Source: Fibrobacterota bacterium (GTDB taxonomy: Bacteria > Fibrobacterota > Chitinivibrionia > Chitinivibrionales > Chitinispirillaceae). Taken from it: a DNA stretch of 64,000 nt. Numbering within the stretch: the stretch's first letter is position 1; every line of letters begins with the position of its first letter. This document shows positions 8,694 through 18,148 of this stretch, piece by piece. The stretch spans positions 302,256-366,255 of the forward strand of contig JAEWVR010000025.1 of the NCBI GenBank assembly GCA_023459055.1. The letters are read 5' to 3'. The position numbers were made by a program, and so were the translations under genes. The notes beneath the pieces are model-generated. The model searched no databases. It saw nothing but the letters and a program-made list of their open reading frames with translations, and was not told the DNA's origin.

Positions 8694-8732
8694 ACATACT
8701 CCACCCTTGCATAAGCCCTGTATGGAGTATGT
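8694..8732. terminator. Hairpin between convergent vapC-like and ppiC-like genes
   Basis: A perfect 10-bp stem (ACATACTCCA at 8694-8703, TGGAGTATGT at 8723-8732) with a 19-base loop lies 15 bases after the toxin stop and 31 bases beyond the end of the convergent gene. It lacks a strong T-tract, so it may be a weak or factor-assisted terminator for both directions. Confidence 0.5.
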
Positions 8733-8763
8733 CATTATCATTTGCGACATCATCAGAAAACCG

Positions 8764-9774
8764 TTACTTATCCAACAGATCTTCCACCCGGGGAGTTCCT
8801 CCGGGAAGCGGGGTTAACGTTGTATCGTTATAGACAACAGTTGCTTTTTGTACCAGACTATCAACAAGTGATTCCATATAGTCGTTTTTTCTTTTCATAT
8901 CAACCATAAATCTTACATGATCCTTTGCTTCTTCATAAGGAACCAGTGTACCGGCCTGTTCATCGGTTTTCTGAAGAATAACGTAGCCTATCTCTGTTGG
9001 TACAATGTCACTTGTTTCACCTTTTTTAAGTTTTTCAAGCTCAGCCTCAAGTACCGGCCGCATATCTCCCCTATTGACAAAACCAGCATCACCACCGATT
9101 GCGCCAGTCTTTGCATACTTTTTTATCACTGCATCAACTGATTTTCCGCTTTTTATAAGAACCAGTGCCTCAGCGGCTGTTTTTTTAATGTTATCCTTTT
9201 TTTCCTGAGTCATCGTTGAATCTACAGGAAATATCAGCTGGCTAACCCGCGCTTTGGATTTTGAAACATATTTATCCCGGTTTTCATCAAAGAATTTCTT
9301 GCATTCATCCTCAGAAACAGCTGGAATTACGGCCAGAAACGATTTTAGCAGTGAGTCAAGTTTCATGCCGTCACTGATCTGCTTTTTCATGCTTTCCACA
9401 GTCTGACCTGCGTTTTTAAGTTCAGCTTCAAAAACAGAATCATTAGGAAAATTCCGTTTGATCATCTGTATAGTACTGTCAACTTTTACGGTATCGGCAG
9501 GAATTTTTTTCTTATCAGCCTCAACGATCATCACTACATTAGACACAAGCTGATATGCAGCAGTCTTGTAAAGTTCCGGTGTTTTACCAGCAAAAGCCTT
9601 CTCAGGGTACGCGCGAACAAGACTCTGCTGTAGTATATCAGCGGCCTGATTCACTTTATCACGACTGATTGATTCACCATTAACAACAATCGCAGACTTC
9701 ACGATATCAACCTTTTTCTGGCAACCTGCAATAATAAGTGCCACAATCGCAAAGGGCAGAACCCTTCTTACCAT
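8764..9774 (-). CDS. Peptidyl-prolyl isomerase lipoprotein, PpiC/PrsA-SurA type
   Basis: A 336-residue predicted lipoprotein. The ATG at 9774 follows a perfect GGAGG five bases upstream, so it is preferred over the TTG at 9786. The N-terminus has a short charged region, a hydrophobic stretch and a lipobox ending AGC (about residue 18). An alpha-helical chaperone-like region comes next. Then a rotamase domain (~residues 170-270) contains the typical GKSVDAVIKKYAKTG, GDAGFVNRGDM, and the closing EIGYVILQKTDEQ. The protein would act in the periplasm in outer-membrane or secreted protein folding. It is the last gene of a minus-strand run that also holds an outer-membrane barrel, a plausible client (inference). 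Confidence 0.85.
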   Translation of the reverse strand: MVRRVLPFAIVALIIAGCQKKVDIVKSAIVVNGESISRDKVNQAADILQQSLVRAYPEKAFAGKTPELYKTAAYQLVSNVVMIVEADKKKIPADTVKVDSTIQMIKRNFPNDSVFEAELKNAGQTVESMKKQISDGMKLDSLLKSFLAVIPAVSEDECKKFFDENRDKYVSKSKARVSQLIFPVDSTMTQEKKDNIKKTAAEALVLIKSGKSVDAVIKKYAKTGAIGGDAGFVNRGDMRPVLEAELEKLKKGETSDIVPTEIGYVILQKTDEQAGTLVPYEEAKDHVRFMVDMKRKNDYMESLVDSLVQKATVVYNDTTLTPLPGGTPRVEDLLDK

Positions 9775-9894
9775 TTTTTCCTCCAATGAATGTATGTACC
9801 TTATCTTTAATTACAGAGTAAATTATCAAGGTGAAGTAATGAAGATTATCTACAAAAAAGGATGTATCAGAATACACACAATTATCTGTAAAGA

Positions 9895-11856
9895 TCAAAT
9901 CCATCCTTTACGGCCTGCAACTCTTAAAAATGCATCAATAACAACAGGATCAAACTGCCTGCCGCTGTTTTCGCACAACCTCTTAATCGCTTCTTTTTTT
10001 CCCAGACTGTTACGATAGGGCCTGTTGGATGTCATTGCCTCAAATGCATCGGCAACATGCAACACTCTTGCTCCAATCGGAATCAGTTCACCCTTGAGCC
10101 CTTCCGGATACCCGGCACCATTATAATGTTCGTGATGATACAATATCAACTTGTAAAGATCCCGTAAAAACGGTACATCTTTAACAATATTTGCTCCGAG
10201 TGCACTGTGCGTTTTCATGATTCCGTTGAATTCTTCAAATGTTAATGGACCGGGTTTATTTAAAATATATCCCGGAATGCCTATCTTTCCAATATCATGA
10301 AGTAATCCCGCATCACGTATTATCCCGACCTGACGTTCATCGATGTTCAGCTCGAGTGCAATCGCCTCTGCTATATTCATGACATTTTCGGAATGTCCAT
10401 GTGTATATGTATCCTTTGCATCGACAGCGATTGCAAGTGCCTTTATCGTCTTGATATAATTTTCTTTCATGTCGCTGTAGATCTTTGAATTTCTCAATGC
10501 AATACGTGTCTGACTCACAATACCGCTGAGCAATGCTTTTTTCTCATTAACATTATGAAAATCACGGGTTGCACCGAAGTATACCGCACCAAATCTGAAA
10601 TCATCTCCGCCGACAGGAACCAGATACTGAAAATTAAATGGCAACCTGGTTTCGCCGGGTACAAGTTTCATTTGTACGTTAAACGTTCTTGAGGAGATTC
10701 TCTTTTCGTTAATAGCAATATCGGAAAAACCTGAATACTTTTCTACAACATACTTTATAATTTCTTTCATCGATACATCATCGACAGGTCCCCGGGACCA
10801 GAAGAGAAATTCATGCGTACGACGCTGCAATACAAGAAATCCTATAAAATCAAGCTGGAAGTGTTCAATGGCAGTCTCGAATAGAAACCGGATGACATCA
10901 TACTTATCAACAACACCCATCAGCTGCTCGCTGTAATTTGAAATAAGCATCAGTTCATCAAGTTTCTGATTGATTGACCGATACATATCTGCATTCCTGA
11001 TTGCAATACCTGCCTGTGATGCAAGCATATCAATAACCTTGACATCAGTGCCGGTAAAAACTCCACGGCCCTCAATTCGACGCAAACTGACAACGCCGAT
11101 AATCTCATCATTAATCCTGAGCGGTGATGACACACATGTATATATTCCATCCGTGTCAAGCGACATCATTGCAGGCATTGTAACATGATAGTCTACAACC
11201 AGAACACTGCAGCATCCGGAAAATGCTTTTAATGCAACAGTACCAAGTTTTACTATACCGGAACCGCTTGATGCCTCCTTTTTGCGGACTGTATAAAGTT
11301 TTCCGCTGTCACGATCCACAAGCTGAAGCATACCCTCATCGGCCTTTAGTATCTGTAAACAATGCTGAAACGTTATGTCAAGAAGCTCGTCCAGGTTATG
11401 CGTTGATACAAACCGGTTTGTTATGTCATTAAGCGAAACAAGTTCGCTGAGCATTGAATTCTGCTCAGCAAGATGCACTGACTGTAGAGCCAGATTGATC
11501 TTTTTTAAAAGGATTTCCGGTCGATATGGTTTGAGCAGGTGATCGAATGCACCTTGCTGTATGGCTTGAACAGCGATATCGATATCTTCAGGAAATGATG
11601 TAATGATGATTGGTACCGATGAAAGTTTTTTGCGGGTGGTAATTATGAAATCAAGAATATCAAACGACTCAAGTTGCAGATCTGCAATAATAACACAGGG
11701 ATTAAGCTGTTCGAACATCTCAAAAATCTGCACGGTATCATTGGCTACGATCGTATTCAGACCGTTTGAGGATAAAAATGATGCCACCGATGCCGCGTGC
11801 TTGCGGTCGCTGTCAGCAAGTACCACAATATGTTCATCAAACGAACTCTGACTCAT
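9895..11856 (-). CDS. Response regulator with GAF region and HD-GYP c-di-GMP phosphodiesterase
   Basis: A 653-residue protein from the ATG at 11856; an upstream in-frame start gives only six extra residues. The order of domains is: receiver domain, residues ~8-130, phospho-acceptor Asp59 (IIADLQL) and the late Lys in LKPYR; GAF-like sensor regions, ~150-300 and ~310-455; and HD-GYP domain, ~460-653. The HD-GYP shows HSENV, HDIGK with His520, HHEHYNG near 574, and GYP at 582-584, plus the metal-binding HVADAFEAM. It should hydrolyse cyclic di-GMP in response to phosphorylation by a kinase, possibly the hybrid kinase at 13102-14643 (inference). It starts 28 bases after the outer-membrane gene's stop. 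Confidence 0.88.
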   Translation of the reverse strand: MSQSSFDEHIVVLADSDRKHAASVASFLSSNGLNTIVANDTVQIFEMFEQLNPCVIIADLQLESFDILDFIITTRKKLSSVPIIITSFPEDIDIAVQAIQQGAFDHLLKPYRPEILLKKINLALQSVHLAEQNSMLSELVSLNDITNRFVSTHNLDELLDITFQHCLQILKADEGMLQLVDRDSGKLYTVRKKEASSGSGIVKLGTVALKAFSGCCSVLVVDYHVTMPAMMSLDTDGIYTCVSSPLRINDEIIGVVSLRRIEGRGVFTGTDVKVIDMLASQAGIAIRNADMYRSINQKLDELMLISNYSEQLMGVVDKYDVIRFLFETAIEHFQLDFIGFLVLQRRTHEFLFWSRGPVDDVSMKEIIKYVVEKYSGFSDIAINEKRISSRTFNVQMKLVPGETRLPFNFQYLVPVGGDDFRFGAVYFGATRDFHNVNEKKALLSGIVSQTRIALRNSKIYSDMKENYIKTIKALAIAVDAKDTYTHGHSENVMNIAEAIALELNIDERQVGIIRDAGLLHDIGKIGIPGYILNKPGPLTFEEFNGIMKTHSALGANIVKDVPFLRDLYKLILYHHEHYNGAGYPEGLKGELIPIGARVLHVADAFEAMTSNRPYRNSLGKKEAIKRLCENSGRQFDPVVIDAFLRVAGRKGWI

Positions 11857-11883
11857 TGAAGATTTCTCAAGCAATCAAAAAAA

Positions 11884-12912
11884 TCACCATCGGTACATTA
11901 AACTGACCTGATATGTTCCGGCCAGCTGATGTGTTGTGTAGGCAAAATCGACTCCAGCCCGATTGGAAAATAACAGCAGCCCGGCACCGAAATTGACTTT
12001 TCCCTGTGCCAAACCAGCCCTCAGGGCCAGACGATTCATGATAGTATATTCAAGACCGATTTTTCCACCAGAGATCATTAATTCCGGCTCCTCAGATAAA
12101 CGCCTGTGATCAAGTACCTCTACATCCTGCTGATTTGTATCTGACACCACCTTGACATAATTGATACCGTCGTTCGAGAGAAGATCCGGTGATGCGTATC
12201 CGATTCTGATTCGCCCGTAGATATACGGTAGTGAACGATCGAATCCAAGTCCAAGCCTCAGATGCGGATAGGCATATTCTTTGTAATACTTTGACCAGTA
12301 CGTGTAATGTGTAGTCATATTATCAAGCTGCAGCACCATACTGAGATTACTTTTTTTATGAATCGCTTTCAAACCGCCATCAAGCCCGATTCCATAACCA
12401 CTCACTTCAATAAGTCGTGTACGACGAGCATTTGCTGCCACACCTGCAGAAAAAGTCCATTTATTGCGAAAGTCAACTGCATGACCATACCCGAAACGTA
12501 TAAAAATATCTGATCCGTTTTTCATTTCAGATTGATAAATGACCGTTTGATTCGGGGTTTCCGTTGATTTTTCGGTGACCTCGATTTCAGGTACATACAC
12601 ATACCCGGCAGTTATCCCGATACCATTATTTTTGCCAGCCGGACCGGTATATGATAATATTGATGAACTGAAGGTATTTTGGAAGTAGTTAGCGTAGGAT
12701 AACGAAAGACTGTTCACCGTGTCATACGGCAGATTTGCTGCAGAACCGTAATATCCGTTTCCTGAATTCAACGCAAGGTCTGCCCCCGCAAGTGCAGTCG
12801 ATGATGGCAATAGCATGAGTTCCCTGTTTTGATCAGAATAGTAATTAAACTCACTACTGCCCAAAACCAGTGATGATACACAAAGAAAAAATAACATCAT
12901 TTTTTTTATCAT
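11884..12912 (-). CDS. Outer-membrane beta-barrel protein, PorV/UPF0164-like
   Basis: A 342-residue protein starting at the ATG at 12912, which directly precedes a signal peptide (MIKKMMLFFLCVSSLVLGSS). The mature start, with MLLPSSTALAGADLAL and GYYGSAANLPY, resembles the PorV/UPF0164 group of FadL-related barrels, where an N-terminal gating segment is followed by about fourteen strands; alternating hydrophobic strands continue to the end, which closes in an aromatic (SLMYRW). The C-terminal W is typical of outer-membrane proteins. In related organisms PorV-like proteins shuttle type 9 secreted substrates; a similar role here is only a suggestion, based on the sorting-type tails of secreted proteins in this window. 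Confidence 0.65.
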   Translation of the reverse strand: MIKKMMLFFLCVSSLVLGSSEFNYYSDQNRELMLLPSSTALAGADLALNSGNGYYGSAANLPYDTVNSLSLSYANYFQNTFSSSILSYTGPAGKNNGIGITAGYVYVPEIEVTEKSTETPNQTVIYQSEMKNGSDIFIRFGYGHAVDFRNKWTFSAGVAANARRTRLIEVSGYGIGLDGGLKAIHKKSNLSMVLQLDNMTTHYTYWSKYYKEYAYPHLRLGLGFDRSLPYIYGRIRIGYASPDLLSNDGINYVKVVSDTNQQDVEVLDHRRLSEEPELMISGGKIGLEYTIMNRLALRAGLAQGKVNFGAGLLLFSNRAGVDFAYTTHQLAGTYQVSLMYRW

Positions 12913-13101
12913 CGATGCCCTGTTCCGCTTCCTGCAAAAATGCAATAGGTGTTAAAATAACTTTTACAACAACAGTTTGCCTATAGATATATGAAAGAAG
13001 TACGATTTAGTTTTTAGAAATGATACAAAAAAATAACTACTGTTTCCAGGTGTGCAAATACCTGATCCGAAGGACGAATCCCCACCCGCCAGCACATCAA
13101 C

Positions 13102-14643
13102 TCAGGAGGTAATCTTCGGAATGGTCGGTAATGAGCCTGATTCTCCAAAAAAAGAATTGAGCAGTGAGGCCAATTCAAATTTCCTGTATGGTTTACAAAT
13201 ACTTGCAGTAAATCCAAATTGCCCCGGAGATGCCATAATAGGATCTTCGGAAAAACCGCTTGATGCGAATACCGGAAGAACAGGATACTTTTCCCGCAGT
13301 TTTTTTACCGCATCCCGCCCCCCCATTCCACCGGGAATTGTAAGATCAAGAATACACGCCTTTATTGTACGTCCGGGAAGCTCCAGTTCATCAATCTTCC
13401 CAAGCAGCTCTTCACCGCTTCGGGTTTGAACAACCTCATAACCCATATCAGTGAGCATTAGATCAAGAATCTCCAGAATAAACTCTTCATCATCCATGAT
13501 AACAACAAGACCATCACCGGTATGATTTGCAATCTGCGCAGCCTTGGTGCTTCGTGTAGTGTAACACTTTGACGGAAGATAGATGAAAAACGTGCTTCCT
13601 TTACCTAGCTCCGACTCAACATGTATAATGCCATCATGTTTTTTGACAATCGAAAAACATGTTGCAAGTCCCAGACCTTGTCCATTTTTTTTAGTTGTAA
13701 AGAACGGATCAAATATGCGGTTAATAATTGATGGCGGAATTCCGATTCCAGTATCAGCTATTGAAATAACGATATAATCACCATCCTGTAAATTGACATG
13801 ATTTTCCATTGTCAACGTTACATTCCTGATTTCTACATGTAATGTTCCTCCAGACGGCATTGCCTGCATAGCATTAATTACGATATTATCAACTACCTGA
13901 CTGATCTGATTTTCATCAAAATCGCACTCGTTAAGATCCTCAGCGATAGAGAATTCACAAACAATACTGGATCCTGAAAGTGTAAATAAAACGGATTCCC
14001 TGACATACCTGCCAATATTGCCAGTCTTGCGGATCGGTGCACCACCTTTTGAGAATGTCAACAATTGATGGGTTAGATCCCGGGCCCGGTTAAAAACATC
14101 AAGTGCTTTTTCAAGATACTTCGAAACAGATGGATCATCGGTATTATCTAATGCAAGGTCAATATACCCGAACAATCCTGAAAGCAGATTATTAAAATCA
14201 TGGGCAATACCACCGGCAAGTAGGCCGATTGATTCCAGTTTATCGGTTCTTTGAGCATTTTCAATTAAATGACGCGATGCTTCCAGTTCCCTGTTTGCAG
14301 TTTCAAGTTCAGCAGTTCGTTTTGAAACCAGCTGTTCGAGGCCCTGTTCCTGTAAAAGTTTTTCGAGAATTACTGCGATCACCTGACAAGCGTTCTGAAC
14401 CAGCACACTATCAACATGACGATCATTTTCAGGCAGGTAGGAAAAATAACCAAATGATGAATTTCCGGTACAAATTTCGATGTTATTTGATTTACCTGCC
14501 GGTAGTTGGTCACACCATTGACAGGTTTTATTACCGGAGATTTCACGCATGCCATCAATAAAAAGCGACTGCACCTGCTTTCGGTCCTTAAGCATGGACA
14601 GGCGTGCAATTAGTAAAACCAGAAGATATGCCGGATTATCCAT
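13102..14643 (-). CDS. Hybrid sensor histidine kinase with C-terminal receiver
   Basis: About 513 residues from the ATG at 14643; a GTG at 14685 would add 14 residues, and neither has a strong ribosome-binding site. The N-terminal ~100 residues form a cytosolic sensor region with several Cys (CQWC, ICTG). A coiled coil (EQLVSKRTAELETANRELEA) follows. The HisKA H-box is GGIAHDFNNLLSG with His148. The HATPase domain has DNIVINAMQAMPSGG, DTGIGIP and GQGLGLATC. The receiver domain follows at ~385-500 with Asp433 (LDLTIPGG) and Lys in CKPYRK. No membrane segment is seen. It is the first of a signalling/envelope run with the barrel and the HD-GYP regulator. Confidence 0.85.
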   Translation of the reverse strand: MDNPAYLLVLLIARLSMLKDRKQVQSLFIDGMREISGNKTCQWCDQLPAGKSNNIEICTGNSSFGYFSYLPENDRHVDSVLVQNACQVIAVILEKLLQEQGLEQLVSKRTAELETANRELEASRHLIENAQRTDKLESIGLLAGGIAHDFNNLLSGLFGYIDLALDNTDDPSVSKYLEKALDVFNRARDLTHQLLTFSKGGAPIRKTGNIGRYVRESVLFTLSGSSIVCEFSIAEDLNECDFDENQISQVVDNIVINAMQAMPSGGTLHVEIRNVTLTMENHVNLQDGDYIVISIADTGIGIPPSIINRIFDPFFTTKKNGQGLGLATCFSIVKKHDGIIHVESELGKGSTFFIYLPSKCYTTRSTKAAQIANHTGDGLVVIMDDEEFILEILDLMLTDMGYEVVQTRSGEELLGKIDELELPGRTIKACILDLTIPGGMGGRDAVKKLREKYPVLPVFASSGFSEDPIMASPGQFGFTASICKPYRKFELASLLNSFFGESGSLPTIPKITS

Positions 14644-14685
14644 CAGTTTCTGCTCAGATGTTGAGGTGCATTGTTCGCAAGCCAC

Positions 14686-14980
14686 TTGTCATGATGATAA
14701 TACAATTGATTTTGCATTATTATACCGCCATTAATAATGAACGAACGCGTTTTCAGGACATTCGGAATTGTTACATCCGGGAAATTAGTGACATTGTACA
14801 TACATATACTTATCCATAACTTCCCTGATATAAAATAATTCAATCGTGCTTCATACGCCATCAGGTGTTCAACTCAGGGATTTGCATCCAGTGCCCGGGC
14901 CATTTCAATCCGTCTCCCGAAGGAGGAAGATATCTTTTTGATTTTTAAACAATTACCACCCTCCTGCAGGGATGAACAAA
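14686..14980. other. Intergenic region downstream of zwf
   Basis: This 295-base region contains no convincing gene. On the minus strand a short CTCC-TTCG-GGAG stem with a stable tetraloop occurs near 14915-14935, possibly part of a zwf terminator. A short 68-75 codon frame set here shows no ribosome-binding site or family resemblance. Confidence 0.35.
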
Positions 14981-16309
14981 TCAGGCACAAAAATTTACAT
15001 AATAGTCGAAATCAATCCATCGAATATCAAATTTTGACTGAGGAAGTTTTCCCGTTGTGTAATGTGCAACATCACCCCTGTCCAGTTTCTCTTCGAATAG
15101 TTTCCAGGCAGTTTCTGTCTCCTCTGCGCTGACAAAAAGCGTATGATCACCCCGTAATGCATCAAACAAAAGTTTTTGATACGCTTCGGGATTCTCACCG
15201 GTAAAATTCTGATTATAGCAGAAATTCATATACGTTGGACTGATCTGTTCATCAGCCCCCGGTGTTTTTGTGGCAATATCAAGTACAATCCCTTCTGCCG
15301 GCTGAATTTTAAAGATAATCTGATTTGCCGGAATATCTCCGTTTTCATTAAACAGCACTTTTGGTGGAGCCTTGAACCGTACACCAATTTCAGTACCTTT
15401 TCGATGCACCGCTTTTCCGGTACGTATATACACCGGTACTCCGGCCCATCGCATATTGTTAATTGACAAACGTAATTCGGCGAATGTTTCGGTTGTTGAT
15501 TCAGGATCAACACCATTCTCCTCGCGATATGTATCATACTGATACCGGTGAATTTCCTCGATTTTAATGCTTTTCAGGAGGCTGACCTTCTGAATCTTGA
15601 CATCATGAGGATCGAGTGTTACGGGAGCCTCCATCGTAAGAAGTGCAAGAAGCTGGAGCAAATGGTTCTGCACCATATCGCGAATAATTCCAGATTTGTC
15701 AAAATATCCGGCCCGTTCAACTATGGTGAGTTTTTCAATAGCATTGATCTGGATTGATTCAACGTAGTGACTATTCCAGACAGGATTAAAAACTGTATTT
15801 CCATACCTGAACACCATGATATTCTGGACAGCTTCTTTTGCAAGATAGTGATCAATCCGGAATATCTGTGATTCATCATAATACCCTGCTAATTGACTAT
15901 TAAGCAGTTTTGCTGATGCATAATCATATCCGAATGGTTTTTCGATAACAATGGAAACCTTCTGCTCAAAACGCTCATCAGCGAATTCTTTTGCTGATGC
16001 AGCATATGCAGAGGGCGGAAGTGAGAGAAATACAATAATTTTGGAGAATTGACCAAGGGATTCAATAAATTGCTTTATTCCAGCAGTATTCTTGTAATAG
16101 TGTAAATGATTTGCAAAATCGTCCGATATTGCAAAGTTACTCCTGAATTGTTCATTTGTAAAATCACTTCTTCCGGTACCGATTACTGCGATATCATTGC
16201 ATATTTTACCCTGTTTATATAGAGAATCAAGGGCTGGAATTAATTTCCTTCTTGCAAGATCCCCCGACGCACCCGCAATTATTATCGCACAACTGTGAAT
16301 GTTTTTCAT
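14981..16309 (-). CDS. zwf: Glucose-6-phosphate 1-dehydrogenase
   Basis: A 442-residue protein with the NAD(P)-binding GASGDLARRKLIPAL at residues 13-27, the conserved EKPFG (123-127) and the active-site signature RIDHYLAKEAVQN (151-163), where the second His of the family's catalytic pair would lie further along. It oxidises glucose 6-phosphate to 6-phosphogluconolactone, the entry to the oxidative pentose phosphate pathway and a source of NADPH. It is somewhat shorter than the usual ~480-500 residues. It lies upstream, on the same strand, of the hybrid kinase, with a 295-base gap. Adjacency to the redox-stress group makes sense as an NADPH supply (inference). Confidence 0.9.
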   Translation of the reverse strand: MKNIHSCAIIIAGASGDLARRKLIPALDSLYKQGKICNDIAVIGTGRSDFTNEQFRSNFAISDDFANHLHYYKNTAGIKQFIESLGQFSKIIVFLSLPPSAYAASAKEFADERFEQKVSIVIEKPFGYDYASAKLLNSQLAGYYDESQIFRIDHYLAKEAVQNIMVFRYGNTVFNPVWNSHYVESIQINAIEKLTIVERAGYFDKSGIIRDMVQNHLLQLLALLTMEAPVTLDPHDVKIQKVSLLKSIKIEEIHRYQYDTYREENGVDPESTTETFAELRLSINNMRWAGVPVYIRTGKAVHRKGTEIGVRFKAPPKVLFNENGDIPANQIIFKIQPAEGIVLDIATKTPGADEQISPTYMNFCYNQNFTGENPEAYQKLLFDALRGDHTLFVSAEETETAWKLFEEKLDRGDVAHYTTGKLPQSKFDIRWIDFDYYVNFCA

Positions 16310-16442
16310 TTCTTACAGACTCCGTTTTCAGAAGTATATTTCGATTGTCAACGGCTTTGGAACCAATGCATTTTCTGCACCGTTCATCCGAACACCATTG
16401 ACAGCTTAAACAATCAGGACATGGAAATTTTTTATCATCCAT
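16227..16442 (-). CDS. Possible small Cys-rich protein overlapping zwf
   Basis: A 71-codon frame whose first 26 residues contain a compact Cys cluster (C8, C11, C14, C17, C22, C25; pattern CPDC-LSC-QWC then RCRKC), like a small metal-binding knuckle. The rest runs 80 bases into zwf in another frame and looks non-coding (mixed residues, low conservation expected). Either it is a genuine tiny redox or zinc protein with an extended tail, or the gene was truncated by a frameshift near the zwf start. No strong ribosome-binding site. It sits between zwf and the rubredoxin terminator on the same strand. Confidence 0.35.
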   Translation of the reverse strand: MDDKKFPCPDCLSCQWCSDERCRKCIGSKAVDNRNILLKTESVRNEKHSQLCDNNCGCVGGSCKKEINSSP

Positions 16443-16515
16443 AGTTACTATCCACGTCTTTCGCGGTATACGACATTGCCTCTCCCCCGGCCAGTCCTGG
16501 TAAGGCTCCTATAAA

Positions 16516-16539
16516 AAAGGCCTGACAACGCAGGCCTTT
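16516..16539 (-). terminator. Bidirectional rho-independent terminator after rubredoxin
   Basis: A perfect 9-bp stem (AAAGGCCTG / CAGGCCTTT) with a 6-base loop, preceded on the plus strand by an A-run that becomes a T-run for minus-strand transcripts. It lies 24 bases after the rubredoxin stop and would end the rubredoxin (and possibly ferritin) transcript. Confidence 0.85.
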
Positions 16540-16563
16540 CTTATTAATACTATTGACACACCA

Positions 16564-16725
16564 TTAGTCTTCCGGTGAAAATTCATCTTTCCCGACACCG
16601 CATTGAGGACACACCCAGTCATCCGGAAGATCTTCAAATGCAGTACCCGCTTTAATGCCGCTATCGGGATCACCGTACTCTGGATCATAAACATAACCAC
16701 AAGCATTACATACATATCGTTTCAT
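16564..16725 (-). CDS. Rubredoxin
   Basis: A 53-residue protein, too short for usual length cut-offs. It begins MKRYVCNACGYVYDPEYGD and has the two rubredoxin knuckles: C6-x2-C9 and C39-P-Q-C42, with the conserved DLPDDWVCPQCG and a final EF. The four Cys bind one iron as Fe(Cys)4, making a small electron carrier in the cytoplasm. AAGGAG lies six bases before the ATG. It is 66 bases downstream of the ferritin gene and close to desulfoferrodoxin, for which rubredoxin is the usual electron donor in anaerobes. A strong terminator follows. Confidence 0.95.
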   Translation of the reverse strand: MKRYVCNACGYVYDPEYGDPDSGIKAGTAFEDLPDDWVCPQCGVGKDEFSPED

Positions 16726-16791
16726 TCAAAACTCCTTATAATTGTTTAGTAATTTGCCACATTGTCATTACAGTCTTCTAAAAGACCGGAT

Positions 16792-17343
16792 TTATGGTGC
16801 ACCGGCAGCATTAAGCTGAGATTCAACCCCAAGACTAAAATCTGATGGCACCGTTAATGTACGCGCACCAAGCTCTTTATCATACAGGTACAATGCAGCT
16901 TTATTGTCGCCAATCATCTTGAGTGTCTGTATGATTTCGTTGACATTCTGCTCCTCTTCAACCTGTTCATTCACATACCAGTCAAGAAACACCTTTGATG
17001 CATGATCTTTCTCGGCTACTGCAAGATCCACAAGCTCGTTTATGCTTTTTGTGATAAATTCCTCGTGTGCCAAAACTTTCTCAAACATTGAAAGTACTGA
17101 ATCAAAGGAATTCTCAGGTGTATCGATTTTTGCAAGCTTAACAGTTCCCCCTTTACGAATAATATATTCGTAAAATTTCATCGCATGCACCATTTCTTCA
17201 TGATACTGCACCTTAAGCCAGGTTGTAATACCTTTAAGCCCGGCAACCTCTGCCCATGATGCCATTGACAAATAAAGATATGCAGAAAACATCTCTTTAT
17301 TTATCTGGCCATTAATCGCATCTTCCATTTTTTTTGCAATCAT
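16792..17343 (-). CDS. ftnA: Non-haem ferritin
   Basis: A 183-residue four-helix ferritin: INKEMFSAYLYLSMASW (with ferroxidase Glu17), QYHEEMVHAMKFYEYI (Glu49/Glu50 and His53), and EQVEEEQNVNEII in the third/fourth helix. It assembles into a 24-subunit cage that oxidises Fe(II) and stores it, limiting Fenton chemistry. AGGAG precedes the ATG. The C-terminal extension after the E-helix region (LGVESQLNAAGAP) is typical of bacterial ferritins. It is part of the redox-stress group with rubredoxin, desulfoferrodoxin and peroxiredoxin. Confidence 0.93.
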   Translation of the reverse strand: MIAKKMEDAINGQINKEMFSAYLYLSMASWAEVAGLKGITTWLKVQYHEEMVHAMKFYEYIIRKGGTVKLAKIDTPENSFDSVLSMFEKVLAHEEFITKSINELVDLAVAEKDHASKVFLDWYVNEQVEEEQNVNEIIQTLKMIGDNKAALYLYDKELGARTLTVPSDFSLGVESQLNAAGAP

Positions 17344-17485
17344 AATATACTCCTGTGTTTGATATTTACATCAATATAGCTCATTATTACGCATTGGTTC
17401 AAGTGATGTTTAATCTTTTTAATCACTTTCCATTAAATGATATATATATGCTGCAAACCAATTAAATACTTTACCAGAACAACCT

Positions 17486-17719
17486 TTATCCGGTTATCGT
17501 CTTCGTATCATCACAATCGCCATCCCAAATACCTTTGTCCAAATGACGTTTTCGTTCCTTTTCAGCTGCATCAAGCATCTTATAAGCACAATCCCGTACA
17601 ATACCGTACAGGACTCCGCAACTGTCATCTTCGCGTTGCATATCGCCCTGATCTGCACTATACAGAAGTTTTGTACAAAGGTCAATTACGCATTGAATAT
17701 TTCTGTTTGTCGGTTTCAT
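17486..17719 (-). CDS. Hypothetical small protein
   Basis: A 77-residue soluble, charged protein (QREDDSCGVLYGIVRDCAYKMLDAAEKERK) with three Cys (C10, C15 and two in the middle region) and a C-terminal acidic tail. The composition and helical pattern look like real coding sequence, but I do not recognise the family and no strong ribosome-binding site precedes the ATG. It lies between ferritin and a small secreted protein in the redox-stress group, all on the minus strand, so it may be co-regulated. Confidence 0.5.
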   Translation of the reverse strand: MKPTNRNIQCVIDLCTKLLYSADQGDMQREDDSCGVLYGIVRDCAYKMLDAAEKERKRHLDKGIWDGDCDDTKTITG

Positions 17720-17759
17720 TATAAAACGCCACGTTCAGGATTAGTACTTTCAGAATTAA

Positions 17760-17999
17760 TTACTCCGGGTACACTCCACATTTAAAAATACACGGAGATC
17801 CCTCATTCTGGCGTGTTACCGCCTGCACTGTATTATGATCAACGAATCGGGATATTGTGCTATCATTTAAAAAAGATGCCTCTTCCAGCGTCCATGTTCT
17901 GGCTGGCTGTTCAGTACTGTTAAGCAGCTCTGTTTTTACCCCGGTTATCACTACTACTAACATCAGTAGTATCGCTGTATCAAAAAAATGTTCTTTCAT
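17760..17999 (-). CDS. Hypothetical small secreted or membrane-anchored protein
   Basis: A 79-residue protein with an N-terminal hydrophobic segment (residues ~7-22, TAILLMLVVVITGV) that could be a signal peptide or anchor, followed by a polar region with one Cys pair (PCIFKC). AAAGGAG lies nine bases upstream of the ATG, supporting translation. No family recognised. It sits between desulfoferrodoxin and the preceding hypothetical gene. Confidence 0.55.
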   Translation of the reverse strand: MKEHFFDTAILLMLVVVITGVKTELLNSTEQPARTWTLEEASFLNDSTISRFVDHNTVQAVTRQNEGSPCIFKCGVYPE

Positions 18000-18148
18000 T
18001 TGTCAAAACTCCTTTTATATAGAAACACATATTTCATAATAAAAAGAGATCAAATATTATGCCAATAAACACATCTTATTTTATCATAATCACACAAGGC
18101 AAAAAGCTTATCACGCAATCACTACTTAAATTTATTCAGCGCATTATT

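Noticed and set aside
16509..16715. 68-codon minus-strand frame
   Set aside because: It is a shadow of the rubredoxin gene in another frame.
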